A stretch of DNA of 64,000 bases from Diphasiastrum complanatum (lineage: Eukaryota > Streptophyta > Lycopodiopsida > Lycopodiales > Lycopodiaceae). This document shows positions 47,095-59,575 of this stretch, in pieces. Under the pieces are notes generated by a model, which saw nothing but the letters and a program-made list of their open reading frames with translations, was not told the origin of the DNA and ran no database searches. The position numbers and the translations under genes are program-made. The stretch spans positions 54,095,942-54,159,941 of the forward strand of contig CM055098.1 in assembly GCA_029204225.1 (NCBI GenBank), read 5' to 3'. Every line of letters begins with the position of its first letter. Within the stretch, counting starts at the first letter, position 1.

Positions 47095-47790
47095 CCGATT
47101 ATGCGTGCAGTTGTATTAGCAGACTCTTGAATTTAAAATAACTTAGGTTGATGCGAATCAACTGATATAGGAATATCCGGTTGCTATTTACTTCAAATAC
47201 TGTGGCAGAAACTACGGCCATATTAACTTTGACCTCTTGGTCTGAGTAGATTCAGCGATAAAAAACCAGCTGTAACTGAATTATGCATGCCGACTGATTC
47301 TCAAAACTAACTTAATTTGATGCTAGTGAACTGGAATACAAATGTCTGGCTGCTGTAGTAAAAACTACAGCAAAATCATATTTAACCTCTTGTCGTTCTG
47401 AAATCTGTCATTGATCAATGCAACAACCTTTAAGAGAGATAGGAGGAGAGGATAATTATGCATCAGGCTGTCCTAACGGATTCTCGATTCAATACTAATC
47501 ATGAACACAAATACAATATTCTGGCTGCTATTTTTTAATACTTCAAATATTGATGTAGCAGAAACTACAGCCAGATTATCTGTAGACTCATGTAATTCTG
47601 AGCTGATCAGTGATAATAAAGAAATACCGTAACCGGACTATGCATGCGGCAGATTCTCAAAACTGACTTATATATTGATACTATACAAATCAACCGGAAT
47701 TCAAATATCTAGCTGCTATTCACTCCAGATATTCTAGCATAAACTACAACTAAATTATGTATCACCACCGGTTCTGAGTGATGTAGTTAG
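47095..47790. repeat. Four-unit degenerate tandem repeat, period about 175 bp
   Basis: The recurrent core AATA(T/C)(A/C)..(T/C)(C/T)GG(C/T)TGCT occurs at about 47172, 47335, 47511 and 47697. Each is followed 25-45 bp later by (A)AACTAC(A/G)GC-type sequence and preceded by TATGC(A/G)TGC/TATGCATCAGG and GATTCTC motifs. Unit spacing is about 165-190 bp. The array lies in the upstream region of the SOFL gene. Confidence 0.75.
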
Positions 47791-48103
47791 CCAAATCAAG
47801 TGGACAAAGTAGAGTGACAAGGCAAGCTGACGAAGATGCCAAGTGTATTTTAAACTATAAAAGTTTTGTGGGTAGTGGTGATGGCGATGGATATGGCCCA
47901 GGGAACAGGGAACATGGGGAGTGGGGGAACCTTTGCAGAAGGATCGCCGGTGGGGGGTAAAGTGGATGGCGACGGAGCTACTGCTATTAAAGCTACCCGA
48001 GCGCGAGACGACAACGGAGATGGAGATGGAGGTGGAGGTAGGGAAGTGGAGTTGGGTGAGTGATTCTCATCATTTAGTAATTGAAACCCAAGGGTGCTAA
48101 GAG

Positions 48104-48104
<1 letters not shown>

Positions 48105-48138
<34 letters not shown>
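48105..48138. repeat. Poly-G run of 34 bp
   Basis: A homopolymer. The poly-Gly and poly-Pro open frames over it are artefacts. Its length may be imprecise for technical reasons. Confidence 0.9.
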
Positions 48139-48139
<1 letters not shown>

Positions 48140-49736
48140 GGATGCGGGTGAGGCGGCACGTCACGGGCATGGTCACATGTGCGTGTTTGGTGTGGTGCCA
48201 GTTGTGGGCGCAAGTGGCTGTACGGGTGTTTGCATCCCATTCTCAATACTGATGAATTACTTGGTGCTTTTTGTGTGTGAGGGAAAACTTTTTTAGGTTA
48301 TTTTCAAAAACCCTGCATATTTAATTTTCTTTTAAGGACTATTGCTCGTAAAAGGCTTTATATGTAGATGCAAATTTTTAAGAAAAGCATTTTCAACATA
48401 TTTTTTGACCTTTTAAGGAACACTATTCATAAAAGGCTTCATATTATGTAAAAAATTGTCAAATTGTTTTTAATGCCAATCTTGAGAAAAGATGCCGATT
48501 TCACTCTTTATCGGCTTTGCTTAAAAAGCAAATAGGCACAAGTATTTCTACCCATAGTTTTTGTTTCTAAGAAATAGTTATGTTTTCAGAAAACACAAAA
48601 TTTGTTTTATATTGGTTATGTGAAAAAAGTCAAACTATCTTAGTAAGCAATAAACGGAGACCAAGATTTGGCATCTCCCTAGTAAGAAATTCACAAGCTC
48701 TACGTAGCCCTCTGGTTTCACCTATGACTTCTTACTGGGCAAAATGTCATCTTCTCGACTCCTTCCATACTACGTTAGGAATCACAATCTAGCACTCACT
48801 TCTCCACATTTTAGTGAGAGCCATAACTTATATACTTTATGGACCGCTAGAAGACAAGCTATTATGTGTTTACGATGGATGACGGTCCACGTTTACGGAT
48901 GACCACAATATGAACAATTATATCTTTAACAATGACCCACAAATACCCATTATTGTACATAATGTGTGTCACTAAAATAAAATTTGTAAAAAGTTACGAA
49001 CACAATTTTCAAGGTTTTGTTAGTGGTTTCGTCCGTTATAGGCATACATCTATGGGCACCCAAAACCATACGAGCACCCTAAATTTTGTGGGCACCTGAT
49101 TTTTACATACACCCACTATCACACAATCAGAAAGGAAATGGCTTTCAGTTTTATTAAGAAAAAGAAATTCTAGGCTTTGCTTATGGGACTATTAAGTTCT
49201 AGGTTGCTCAAGCACTTCAATTGTTTAAAAAAAGTGTGCCTAAAGACGCACCGGGCTCAAATGCTCGACATGCCTCCAAGATGTGATGGGGGTTTTGTTG
49301 GAAATTAAGCTCCCAGTTTTCTCCTTGGTGAAACAATCTATTCAAGACTCTTCCTACATATTTTTTCATTGATCTAGGATCAAATGCAACCTATCTTGAT
49401 TTATTGTCTGCTCATCTAATACTTGCAGGAATTATGAATCTTTGTTTTGCTACATGCATTTTTGTCGTGTCTTTTGAACACAAACGCAGACCTACAAAAC
49501 CACTCTATTTCTGGGTGCAAACTTCACCTGGTAAAATACACAGGATTCTGCACACAATCTATAATCTGGATCAAAAGGTAACCAATTGTGATTTATTTCA
49601 ACATTCGAATGTCAAAAATCTGAAGTACATTGAAGGCCTGGCCACCTTTAATCTCTTCAACATCATTTGAACCTTTTTACGGTTCAAATGCGGTCGTCGG
49701 CAACGAAACCGCAACATACCAAAGGCACCAGCTATA

Positions 49737-49815
49737 GGTTTCTACGTGCTAAGGCAAACTGCCAGGCACCATTACGGTTTCTACGTGCTAAGGCAAACCG
49801 CCAAGCACCACTACG
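49737..49815. repeat. 39-bp tandem duplication
   Basis: GGTTTCTACGTGCTAAGGCA followed by AAC(T/C)GCCA(G/A)GCACCA starts at 49737 and 49776. Confidence 0.88.
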
Positions 49816-49999
49816 AGAAGCCGCAAGGAGCCACCTTAGAGACCGAAAAGAACCGCCAAGACAGTGCTGAGTCAACTTTATGAAGACCAAGGGAGAACTC
49901 AACAAAACTACAATATGTTCCTACCGCAATGATTACAGTAACAACCATTGATAGATGATGTTGTGTCATTTCATCCTATCTTACACTGTGAAGAATTGC

Positions 50000-50690
50000 C
50001 AAAAATTGACAAATCTAGCTTGATCAAAAACCATGTAGAACTTTGTAAATATTGTGTATAATTGGGTTCCACACATGGAAGGCCAAGATGCCATGTGGCA
50101 ACCCACTCCTAATATAGGTTAGGTCAAGTCAAGAGAGTTGGTCATGTCTATTTGGTGCTCATCCCTACTTTATAGGACCTACACCTAAGTTTAAGGTGAA
50201 AATTTGACCAACTAGCTACCTACCAAGCATAACTCTAGGATCTAGGCTAGGGTTTCATTTTAGGGCAAGAAGAGTGAGTTAACTTCCTTATTACATGCTA
50301 GAAATCCACCTAACTTCAATAAAGAAGTCGAATTTGCTATGTATTCCAAGCTCCCATAGTGAGAAGATAGAAAAGTTTTGGAGCTCATTGGCAATCTCAA
50401 GCTAGTTCACTATGTACATTGAGTTTTTGTGATCCAAATGCAACCAAATCAATTTCTACTTGTTTCTCAGCTTGAAGGCCGTACTACAGCCTGTAGTACA
50501 CACGTGTGGGCTCGGATTTCAATGTTGATCAATGCTTTTGATTGTTAATGCTTGTTGTTTGCCAAATTGCCAATCTAGATCAACTGTTTTGTGTCTAGTT
50601 TTTTGATAGATTGTTAAGCAAGCATCCAATCACCCTTGTGGATCTTTTGTTTATGGTCCTAAAGTACAGTACTTTCACATACACAACATA
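50000..50690 (+). mobile_element. Copia LTR (fossil)
   Basis: Inverted counterpart of the LTR at 27440-28131 (GATCCACAAGG, GGACCATAAA and flanking sequence). It ends next to a Copia pol fragment at 50690. Left border uncertain. Confidence 0.65.
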
Positions 50691-51000
50691 GAATCTTTCA
50701 CTCATGATGCTCCTTCTACAGAACTTGCAACAACAGCTACAGAAGCCGAGCAGCCAACCACACCATTTGTCAGACGAGACCTGGCTAGCTTGAACAGATC
50801 TGGACAACTTCAAGAAGGAAAACCATCGCAACCTGGTCAACCTATTGTTCGAAGATCATCAAGGACTCCAACAGTTACTGAGAGGTACACACTGCAATCA
50901 TTCTGGACTTCATCAGAAGAACAGAGACCCCGGCCAAAGCAACTAACTCTACGGATGCTGTGAAGTGGCAAGAAGCAATGGAAAGCGAGTATAGTAAGAG
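50690..51000 (+). mobile_element. Copia integrase-RT linker fragment (fossil)
   Basis: It reads PIVRRSSRTPTVTERYTL followed by a KWQEAMESEYS-like segment, the typical Copia linker before reverse transcriptase (RRSxRxRxxPxRY, then W..AM..E). Short and broken; most of the element is missing. Confidence 0.75.
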
Positions 51001-52600
51001 TGTAGGAGGGCACCAAATTCTAGGTGTATAATAGCCTTGAAGCCATGTGGCAAGGTAGGTGGAGGTAGTTGGCTCAAGGTTTTGACTTGACCTCTTCTTA
51101 CATATGGATTTTCATTGTCACAACTTGGGAATTCACCCCAAGTGCAATGTTAACCAAGTATATGCCCATCTTATCTTGCATAATAATCATGAATTCAATG
51201 GCACTTTTTTCTAGAGGTTGCACATCCTCAATCATGGTGGAAAAAGGTCAATAGGGTGATCAGTCCCTTGGCCTAGTCCCGATCTTTATAGACTCCTCTG
51301 AGCCTTCATTATAGATTTAGAAATAAGTCTTCTTTATAGACTTGTCATAAGCCTTCTTTATAGACTTGTCAAAAGCCTTCTTTGGTACCAGCCTTTAGCT
51401 TAGAAAGCTTCTTGCTGTTGTTCTTATTCTCCATTCACTTTCGTGAGTACCTGCACATACCTTCAAAGAAAGGTTAATTTTCATACCATTAGACATGGCT
51501 CATAAAAGGTTCTTAGTTCTTCAGGTAGTAATACCTGTACACTCAAATCATTAAAGCAATAAGTTCATACAATATCCAAATAGAATAATGGTCATTGGTA
51601 ATTTTTGTTGGAAAGAGGTGTGTAAACGATAGGTAAAAAAGAATCGAATGAAAATAGTTCAAACGACAAAAAAGAAAGAAAACTTATCGTGCGCAGCAGA
51701 ATAAACTATCTTCCTCTTTCTCTATGCATAACTATGCCTATCAATTTCGAACAACACACAAGATTTGGTTGATCCCTTTATAGATCAATGCTGTAAGATC
51801 AATACATGCACAAATGTAGAAATATGAGTAGCTATTTATACTAAGCAAATGCGGGAACGTCCAATAGTAGGATAGCTAATTAGGTCATCAAATGCATCAT
51901 CCAGTTGGCTATGGTGTGCTGGTATCCATCCAGACAGTCTTCCCAAAAATTTACTTGCTAAACAATTAGAGCAAGTCTGTAGCCTTTAAGACGAACAATA
52001 AATTGTCTTGTGAAAAATGTGAAAAATGTAAAGGACTTCACTAAAGGCATTTCCTTAATATTTGAGGCCTCTGGCATTTTGCAAAAAAGCCAAAGTGAGA
52101 GAAAATTTTAAAAATGCCGACACTATAAACTGTTTCCGAGTAGTTATGCAGACTGTGTAAAAACACGAAGAAATCTAGATAAAAGTTGGACGAAGATTAA
52201 TATGTTGATTAGTCGATTAGTAGGAGAATAATCCAACAATTTCATGTCATCAAAGTCTATGTGAAAATGGAAGATGGGAAAATTTCTTTGGTACTAAACC
52301 AATCTCTTTTACACCCCTCCAATGCATAAAGCGTTGTCCTCAATGGACAATTTTTAAATAGGAATTTAAAATCTCCGGATATTCTTGGAAGAAGTTTTCT
52401 TCCATCCATCTTGCATCCGTAGTCGGATAATTCCTAAATTTGAGGACGCACAACATTGTTGTTGATCCCTTTCTTCCAGCTTTGGTCTTGTGCATGAGAA
52501 TCTGCTTAGGTTTAAGGATTTTTTTCAGTTCCTTGAACTTTAGAGGGTTCCCGAAATTTCTTTGGGTATAGGGCCATTAAATTTCTTTAAGAGATTTAGA
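51000..52600. other. No supported gene; probable decayed LTR sequence
   Basis: A 24-bp unit G(C/T)CTTCTTTATAGACTTGTC(A)AA is repeated about three times at 51302-51385. The stretch near 51670-51780 (GTGCGCAGC(A/G)GAATAA(A/G)CTATCT) resembles one at about 53855-53890, both like LTR sequence of Copia elements. No coding region seen. Confidence 0.45.
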
Positions 52601-52620
52601 TGGACTTTATCATGGGTTTT

Positions 52621-53160
52621 CTAAGTCGGAGGTATTTCTAGCCCGGATGTAACCTCATTGATTACTTTAATGATTTTGAATGGTCCATAGTATTTTTGGG
52701 CTAGCTTGGGATACAACTGCATATTGCCCTTCTTTTTCCTGAGTCTTCTCTTCTCAAACTTTAGGAGAACTAAGTCTCCTTCTTCATACTTGACTGCCCT
52801 CCGATGCAAATTTGCGCTCTTTTGCTGCTTCTGTTGTGCTTTAGCAATGGATTGTTGAACTTTTGAATTAGTGTCTTGATAATCCTGCACAAATTCATAT
52901 GAAGCAAAAATATTTTCTTTAATTTTCAACATAGGAGGTAAAATAGGCTTTCCATGATTTTAAAAGGTGCTTTACCTGTGGATGAGTGAACTGTGTTATT
53001 GTAAGCAAATTCTAGAATGGGAAGGTAATGTTCCCATTGACTTTTTTGGTCACTTACATAACTTCTTAACAAATCTAGTATGGTTCTGTTTGTAATTTTA
53101 CTTTGTCCATCAGTATGAGGATGGAAGGAGAATGTAAACTTGAGAGTAGTCCCCAAGTTG
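52621..53160 (-). mobile_element. Ty3/gypsy integrase end (fossil)
   Basis: The minus strand reads the integrase end: SFHPHTDGQSKITNRTILDLLR, LEFAYNNTVHSSTGKAPF, then a C-terminal domain with KYEEGDLVLLKF, KLAQKYYGPFKIIKVI. A break separates the two parts. No chromodomain and no LTRs were recognised. Confidence 0.92.
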
Positions 53161-53983
53161 TCAAAAAGAGCTCTCCAAAAGTTACTTGTGAATTGAGAAC
53201 ATTGTGTTTCTACTTTAAATCCTTAGTATTTTTCGATGTATTTTTCACTCATTTGGCCGACATTTCGGGTCAGGCCGACACTTCCAAGCATCAATGGTGA
53301 GGACGAACTATGGGACCTCCGCTGCTCGGGCGTGCAGTGTTTTAAGCTTTCACGCTCCACCGCTGCCATGTTACGTTAACACAAACGTGCTTAAACATGT
53401 GTTTTAGCTTAAGCTTAGCTAATCAATCTTGTAATCTAATCCAGCATGATATATGTCCTGGATCAGAGACAAACATATACAGAGATATACAGATAGAGAA
53501 AAGTCCTGAATGAAGCACTCAGTGAGGCGCATATCAAGGAAGAAATATAGTTCTACCAGTAGCTAGTTCCATGCGTGAGAAGAGAACACCTCTCTCACGC
53601 CGACGCGTTGATCTGGGAAAACAAACAACGCTCAAGAAAGATTTTTCATGTACACTCATTTTTGATAATACAGACGTGTACATCTCTTTTGCTTAGTGTG
53701 TAATCTGTGAATGTTGTGATGCTTGTTCGATTTCATCAGTAGATATATTTTTGTTGTCATTGATGTTAGAAAGAGAGGTGAATTGAAACATAACTCGAAA
53801 AGAAACAAATATGAAAAGAAGCGAACTCGAAAAGAAACGAACACAAATGGAAAATGTTCGTGCGCAGCGGAATAAGCTATCTCCCTCTTTTCTCAAGCAT
53901 GACTAAGCTAGTTTCTAATAGAACACTAGTGATAGAAATCACGTTCGATCTGATTACATAGCCAAACATTAAGCATCAAAACA
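53161..53983. other. Probable Copia 3' flank or LTR sequence, no gene
   Basis: Downstream (on the minus strand) of the RNase H end of Copia E. It contains the LTR-like GTGCGCAGCGGAATAAGC segment and repeated GAACTCGAAAAGAAAC-type units at 53795-53845. Confidence 0.45.
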
Positions 53984-56900
53984 TCAGACAAATATGTAGT
54001 GATATCGGATTTCAATGTGCTTACTCCTAGAATGAAATCTAGGGTTGGTTGATAAGGCAATAGCACTCTGATTATCACAGAATATGATTGTAGGATTGTA
54101 CTGATAGAAACTAATATCTGACAGTAAATTTCTCAACCAAAACACTTCTTTAATAGATTGAGAAGCAGCTATGTATTCTGCTTTTGTAGATGAAAGAGCG
54201 ATAGAGGTTTGATTACGAATGTTCCATGAGATAGGACCACCGATGAAGAAGAATGTAAATCCAGATGTGGACTTATGATTGTCTACATCTCCTCTCCAAC
54301 TTGCAGCAGTATATCCACTGAGCTGATGAAGATTGTCGTTGTTGACTTCTCCATAGTAGATGCATTGATCCATGGTAGCTCGCATGAGTCCAAAAAGGGC
54401 CTCTTCACTAATTATAATTAGTGTTGATGACAACATGTGTACCAATAAGAGAGTGACAACTGAGATGGAATGGTCCATATGACATGGCACATCCAATGGT
54501 ACAAATTAGATCTCCAAATTCTAACCCATCCACTAATTATCCTCTAACTCTACTTCCTCAACCCATGTTAATGATGATAGGACATGGCTCTAGTTTAAAT
54601 TTTTATGAAAATATAGCGACACTTTTGAAGGCCTTCAAAAGCCTTTTTTATTAACTCAGAATGTCGAAAAAGGGGGCCTAATATTTCCTTGGGCCCCCAT
54701 ATTGAAAAAAAAATAAAAAAAAAATGGGGAAGGGGGGGATTGGGGTACAATCCCCCCCTCCCTCTTCCTTTGAAAATGTAAACCCCCTTTGTACATGGTC
54801 CCCCCTCCCTCTCCTTTGTACGTCCTGGCCCGCTGGCCACCCATCCTTCCACTCCGCGCCGCCCACTTCGAGCACTGGCTCGAGTGGGCGCACGGGGACA
54901 ACATGAGAGAGGAGAGGTGCTAGCGTGGAGGAGGGGAGGGACATGTGAGAGAGAAGGGGAGGTGTGGCATTCCCTGAAATTTGTGCTCCGAAGTAGCCCA
55001 GCGGCCCGAAGTGGAAGGATGGGCGGCCAGCGGGCCATCGGGCCAAGAAGTACAAAGGAGAGGGGGGGACTATGTACAAAGGAGGGACACCGGGGGGGGG
55101 GGGAGATTGTACCCCGATCCCCCTCTCCCCCATTTTTTTTGAATTTTTTTTTTCAATATGGAGGCCCAAGGAAATATTGGGCCCCCTTTTTCGACATTCT
55201 GAGTTAATAAAAAAGGCTTTTGAAGGCCTTCAAAATGTCGCTATATCGGATTTAAAATTTTAGATTACATTAAAATCATGTGTCCTTGCTATATTACAAT
55301 AGGTCTACGTGAAGCCTATTGACTTCTGAGTTAACCCATGATAAACCCATGGTGAACTGCCACATAGGACAATTAGTCAGTTAATTAATCCTAATTAGCA
55401 AACATGTTTAGGCAAGGAAGAGGCCCTTTTTGAGTCCAAAAAGGGCCCTAATGAATATACCTCATGACTCTTATGAGAGCCTTCCAATGGGTAATGCTAG
55501 GATTAGTCATATATTGGCTGAGTGAGCTTACTGCAAAAGAGATGTCAGGTCTTATACAAACCATTGCATACATGGGAGATCCAAGTATCGATCGATAAGG
55601 ATACTCTCTCATCTGCTCCTCTTCCTGCTTGGTCTGGGGACATTGGTCCTTTGACAAACATAGGTCTGGGTCCATTGGTGAGTGAACTAACTTACAGTTC
55701 ATTAGATTATATCTATCAAGGACATTGTAAAGATACCTTTGTTGAGTGATATAGATCAGTCGTCTCGCTCTGTCTCTGTGGATCTGAATGTCCAGACAGA
55801 AGTGAGCTTCACCCAAATCAGTCATGTCGAACTCAGAAGAAAACATCTATTTAGAATCCTTGACCAAATTGGTATTGTTGCTGAAAAGCAATGTATCATC
55901 CACATTTAAGGTGACGATAATGAAGGATTGTTGCACCGACTTGGAATTGACGTTGCAATCGGCAGTGCTTGGTTGGAAATCTTGTTTGATGAGGAATGTG
56001 TTGATCCTCTGAAACCAAGCTCTAGAAGACTGTTTCAAACAAAGTGCCTTATGGAGTTTACAGACATGATTATTCATACCTTCCAAAACATATCCTTTGG
56101 GCTGGATCATGTAGATGTCTTCTTGTATAACTCCATTCAGATAAGCTGTTTGCACATCAAGTTGATGCACTTCAAGGTCGGCAGCTATAACATATAATAG
56201 GAGGGCTCGAATCGATGAATGCTTGACTATTGGACTGAAAGTCTCACTGTAGTCAACGTTGGAGATCTGAGTGAATCCTCGTGCTACCAATCTTGCCTTC
56301 CTCTGATCAATCACTCCATTGGCATTGTATTTGATCTTAAAGATCCATTTGCAATCAATGATATTGTAGCCAATAGGAGTTTCGACTAGTGACCACGTCT
56401 GGTTCTTGATCAGAGAGGAATACTCTATGTCCATGGATTCTCTCCAGAGATCAAAGTCTAGTTGGCTAAGTGCCTCTTCGACTGTTGTCGGTTCCTGTTT
56501 CAAGACACATGCAGACTCAGGAGTATACCTTGTGGGCTGTGTGCGCACTCGACTTGATCTTCTGGGAGGAATCGACTGTTGAACCACTCTTGGGACTTGT
56601 TGCTAGGTAGCAGCAACGTCTTCGTCTGGTTCATTGTCGAATAGTGGATCGACAATGGACACGCTTGAGCCTAAAGCTCGGATAGTCGTGTCAATGGCAG
56701 GTGGTAAAGGTTCTCCTATAACAATATCTTTGCCTTTGATGTCGACGAATTGATCCTTGATAAATACTGTATCTTGGTTGTACAAGATTTGTTGGGTATC
56801 GGGATCATACAGCTTGTATGTGTTATCAAATGAAGTATACCCAATCAGGATGGTCTTGAGACCTTGGAAGTCGAATTTCTTCCTCGTGTCTTTCAAGATC

Positions 56901-57250
56901 TGTGCGTAGGCAACACATCTGAATACTTTTAGATTCTTCACAGAAGGCTTAGAGCCTGTCCACACCTCATGGGGTATTTTGCCTGAGAGGGCCTTGGTCG
57001 AACATCTGTTCTAGACGTAAGCTGCAGTGGAGACAACTTCGGCCTAGAAGCTTTTGGACAGCAATGCATGCGCTAGCATACATTTAGCTGATTCAATCAG
57101 AGTGCCATTCTTCCTCTCGGCTAAGCCATTAGACTGAGGACTATAAGGAGTGATGAATTGTTGTACAATGCCTTGGCTCTGGAAGTACTCCTTAAATTCA
57201 GTAGAGACCACCATTGTCAGACCTCAGGGCCTTGATCGTCCTTCCAGTCT
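53984..57250 (-). mobile_element. Copia E: integrase, RT and RNase H, split by a foldback element (fossil)
   Basis: Reading down the minus strand: the integrase core (SNGLAERKNG-like region near 57110), FRCVAYAQILKDTRKK and the linker (PPRRSSRVRTQPTRY). Reverse transcriptase follows (WIFKIKYNANG, DYSETFSPIVK, LDVQTAYLNG, VDDTLLFSN), then TDLGEAHFCLDIQIHRDR, MRYI, and RNase H (SGYTAASWRGD, KAEYIAASQ, SKHIEIRYHY). The RT/RNase H boundary is interrupted by the 54388-55454 insertion. A moderate number of breaks; no LTR pair defined. Confidence 0.93.
54388..55454. mobile_element. 1.07-kb foldback element inserted in Copia E
   Basis: The ends carry inverted AAAAAGGGCCTCTTC (left near 54394, right complement near 55425). 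Inside, long arms at about 54600-54860 and 55010-55262 are inverted copies, including CGACA(T/C)TTTGAAGGCCTTCAAAA, TTAACTCAGAATGTCGAAAAA and GTACAAAGGAGAG. The unique centre (about 54860-55010) is short. Copia reading is continuous in kind on the two sides, showing the insertion is younger than Copia E. GAGTCC beside both ends is a candidate short target duplication. No transposase is encoded. Confidence 0.85.
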
Positions 57251-57259
57251 CTTTTTATG

Positions 57260-58100
57260 CATGCTCCTTGAAAGTTCTGAAGTAGCTAAAAGTAGACGTA
57301 ACCGCATGCATCACAAAGCTAATCACACAATCTGTAAAGGTGATGAACCTATTACTGACAATACAATTGGAAGAAAAGAATCAATGCACAAAAGCATCTA
57401 CGATGTCTATCTCTCATTATCAGTGATGTTTCGTTCTCTCTCTGTTCTATTATGATGCCGTTACTTTTTTTTATTGAATACGCAGATGGTATTCAATATA
57501 TACATAATTTCTACAAGTGTGCAGATGAAGAAGGTACAAAAGTGGTTCTGCTATATGTGAGAGATTGTGGGTGTCTGCTGTCGTTGTCAAATCTGATTGC
57601 ACAGTGCATGGGATGAGTGTGAGGTGGCCGTGACGTCGACCTTCGCTAAAATTAACGTTGATGAAAATGCAAAAAATGTGACACTCTGACAAATGCCTTA
57701 AAACTTGATTTACAAGATACTTTCGCTTTTCTATAAGGGCACCTTTGGCATTTGTAGGGCAGCATCACATTTTTCGCCTGTCATAAAACACGTGTAAAAA
57801 CACAGTGTCGCATTTTTTGTCTTTTTTGCCTATGGAAATCCTTGAGTAAGAATGTAGACAGTCTCGTTTTTGCTTGCAAACTGTGTGACAACACAAGTAC
57901 AATACAGCAACATGAATGGAGACAGATTAACATAGGATTTAGGAGAGTAAAGTAGATAAATCCAACAATTGAGACATTATCTGCTGTTCATAATCACATA
58001 GTCAAATTAGCAGTAGCTATCTGCTTGTTCGGAGGATGACTGGTCATGGCCTAAAGTAGTAGACTTCACCAACATATCGGCTCCATCTGAGCGACAATAG
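57260..58100. other. No supported gene; probable LTR region of Copia F
   Basis: Between Copia E and the primer-binding site of Copia F. No coding sequence; LTR borders not resolved because no second LTR is seen. Confidence 0.45.
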
Positions 58101-59575
58101 GAATCAACCAGAGAGTCCGCTACATCACCAACAGTGGTCTCAGAGCGACCCGATTGCTCTCGGCCTTGTCAGAGCTCCTCATGGGTTTCCTACAATGGTA
58201 TCAGAGCAGAGCCCTTGTCGAGACTAATTTCCTACAGTGGTATCAGAGCCCAATAGGCTTAATCAGAGCCTCACCACTGAGACTATGGCTTCCATTCACA
58301 GCATCCAATCAAAGATTTGCACAGTTCTTGAAGCAGACGGATCAAACTTCCTTGCTTGGAAAGTGACATCACTGATCCTAAGAGGAGAAGTGTTATGGTC
58401 ATGGGTGGATGGCACAAACATCGCTAATCCTAAGAGGAGAAGCGTTATGGCCATAGGTGGATGGCATGGAAGAGATGTCAGCCAGCACAGACAAGGATCT
58501 TTGGGAATGGAAAGAGAAGAACGACAAAGTAGTAGCTGTCATCTCCTCTTCCATCAAAGATAACATTACCCTTGACCTCACATCAATCTCTAATGCTAGA
58601 GAGATGTGGGACACACTCATTAACAAATTTCAGACCAAGTTACAAAATCAAATAATGCATCTAGAAGATTAGCTTACCTATCTAAGATGGGATGGCAAAG
58701 ATCTCACGAGCTTCATTAGGAAGATGAAGAACCTGTTCCTATCGCTACACAACGTTGGAGCAGAACATGCAGTCTCATAAGAGAAACAACTCAGTTACTT
58801 TCTACACTCCTTACCGAGATCGTTTCAGACAACCCGGACATTGCTGGCTAAAGATCCTACTATGACCTTTGACAAGGCAGTCATTGACATCAAAGAAGAA
58901 GTTGAAGCCAGACTGCACTACGATGACATGAATGAGTCTGATCAAGCTCTTTACAGCAACAAACACCAGTCGAAAAAGAAGACTCAACCTAAGAGAGAGT
59001 CGACAAAGAGATCAGATCAAAACCAGCAGCAACCGAGAATCCAAGAAAGTAGATCAAAAGGAAGGAATAGACAACAAGGCAATGACAAGAAGACATGTGA
59101 GAGATGCAGACATGACGGCCACACAGTGGATAAATGCTGGTTGAATCCAAAGCATGAGTGTATACATTGTCATAAGAAAGGTCATGCAGCCGAGGATTGC
59201 TACGACAATCCAAGAAACAAGAAGACGTAGAGGAGGAATGAAAGCACAAACAACACATCATTCGTGGAGGAGCCTGAATTCTCAAAGATGGCTGAAGATC
59301 GAGCTAGCAGAAATTCCACTGCTTATCTATGCACTGACTTATGTGCAACATCCACATCTGACGTTCAAGACATAGTTGTTGACTCAGAAGCCACGTTGCA
59401 CTTTGTGATGACAAGGTAGATGATTGCCGACTTTCGACAAACTGACTCCTCCAGATATATCATTCTAGGAGATGGATTGCGACACAAAGTAAGCAGCACT
59501 GGGGCACTTTGGCTCAGCACCAATAGCGGAGACATAAGACTGGACGATGTCCTGTATGTGCCGACACTATATTGA
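58100..59575 (+). mobile_element. Copia F: PBS, gag and protease (fossil)
   Basis: Primer-binding-site motif TGGTATCAGAGC occurs twice (58196 and 58240). A gag starts at 58286 (MASIHSIQSKICTVLEADGSNFLAWK) and continues through the UBN2 region to two successive CCHC knuckles (CERCRHDGHTVDKC and CIHCHKKGHAAEDC). A protease-like region (VVDSEATLHF, then ILGDGLRHKV, LDDVLYVPTL) ends near 59575. Integrase and RT are missing. A few breaks. Confidence 0.92.

Larger units (their letters stand above)
47791..50000. other. No supported gene
   Basis: Contains a 34-bp poly-G run, a purine-rich patch (47870-48060), short AAGGCTT(T/C)ATAT duplications near 48350-48440 and a 39-bp duplication near 49.75 kb. 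No recognised coding sequence. Confidence 0.45.

Noticed and set aside
47850-48296. Pro-rich (minus) and Gly-rich (plus) open frames around 48.1 kb
   Set aside because: Created by the 34-bp poly-G run and adjacent purine-rich DNA; no domain or start context.
54595-55263. Pro/Gly-rich frames on both strands, up to 163 residues
   Set aside because: They lie within the inverted arms of the foldback element and mirror each other; not genes.
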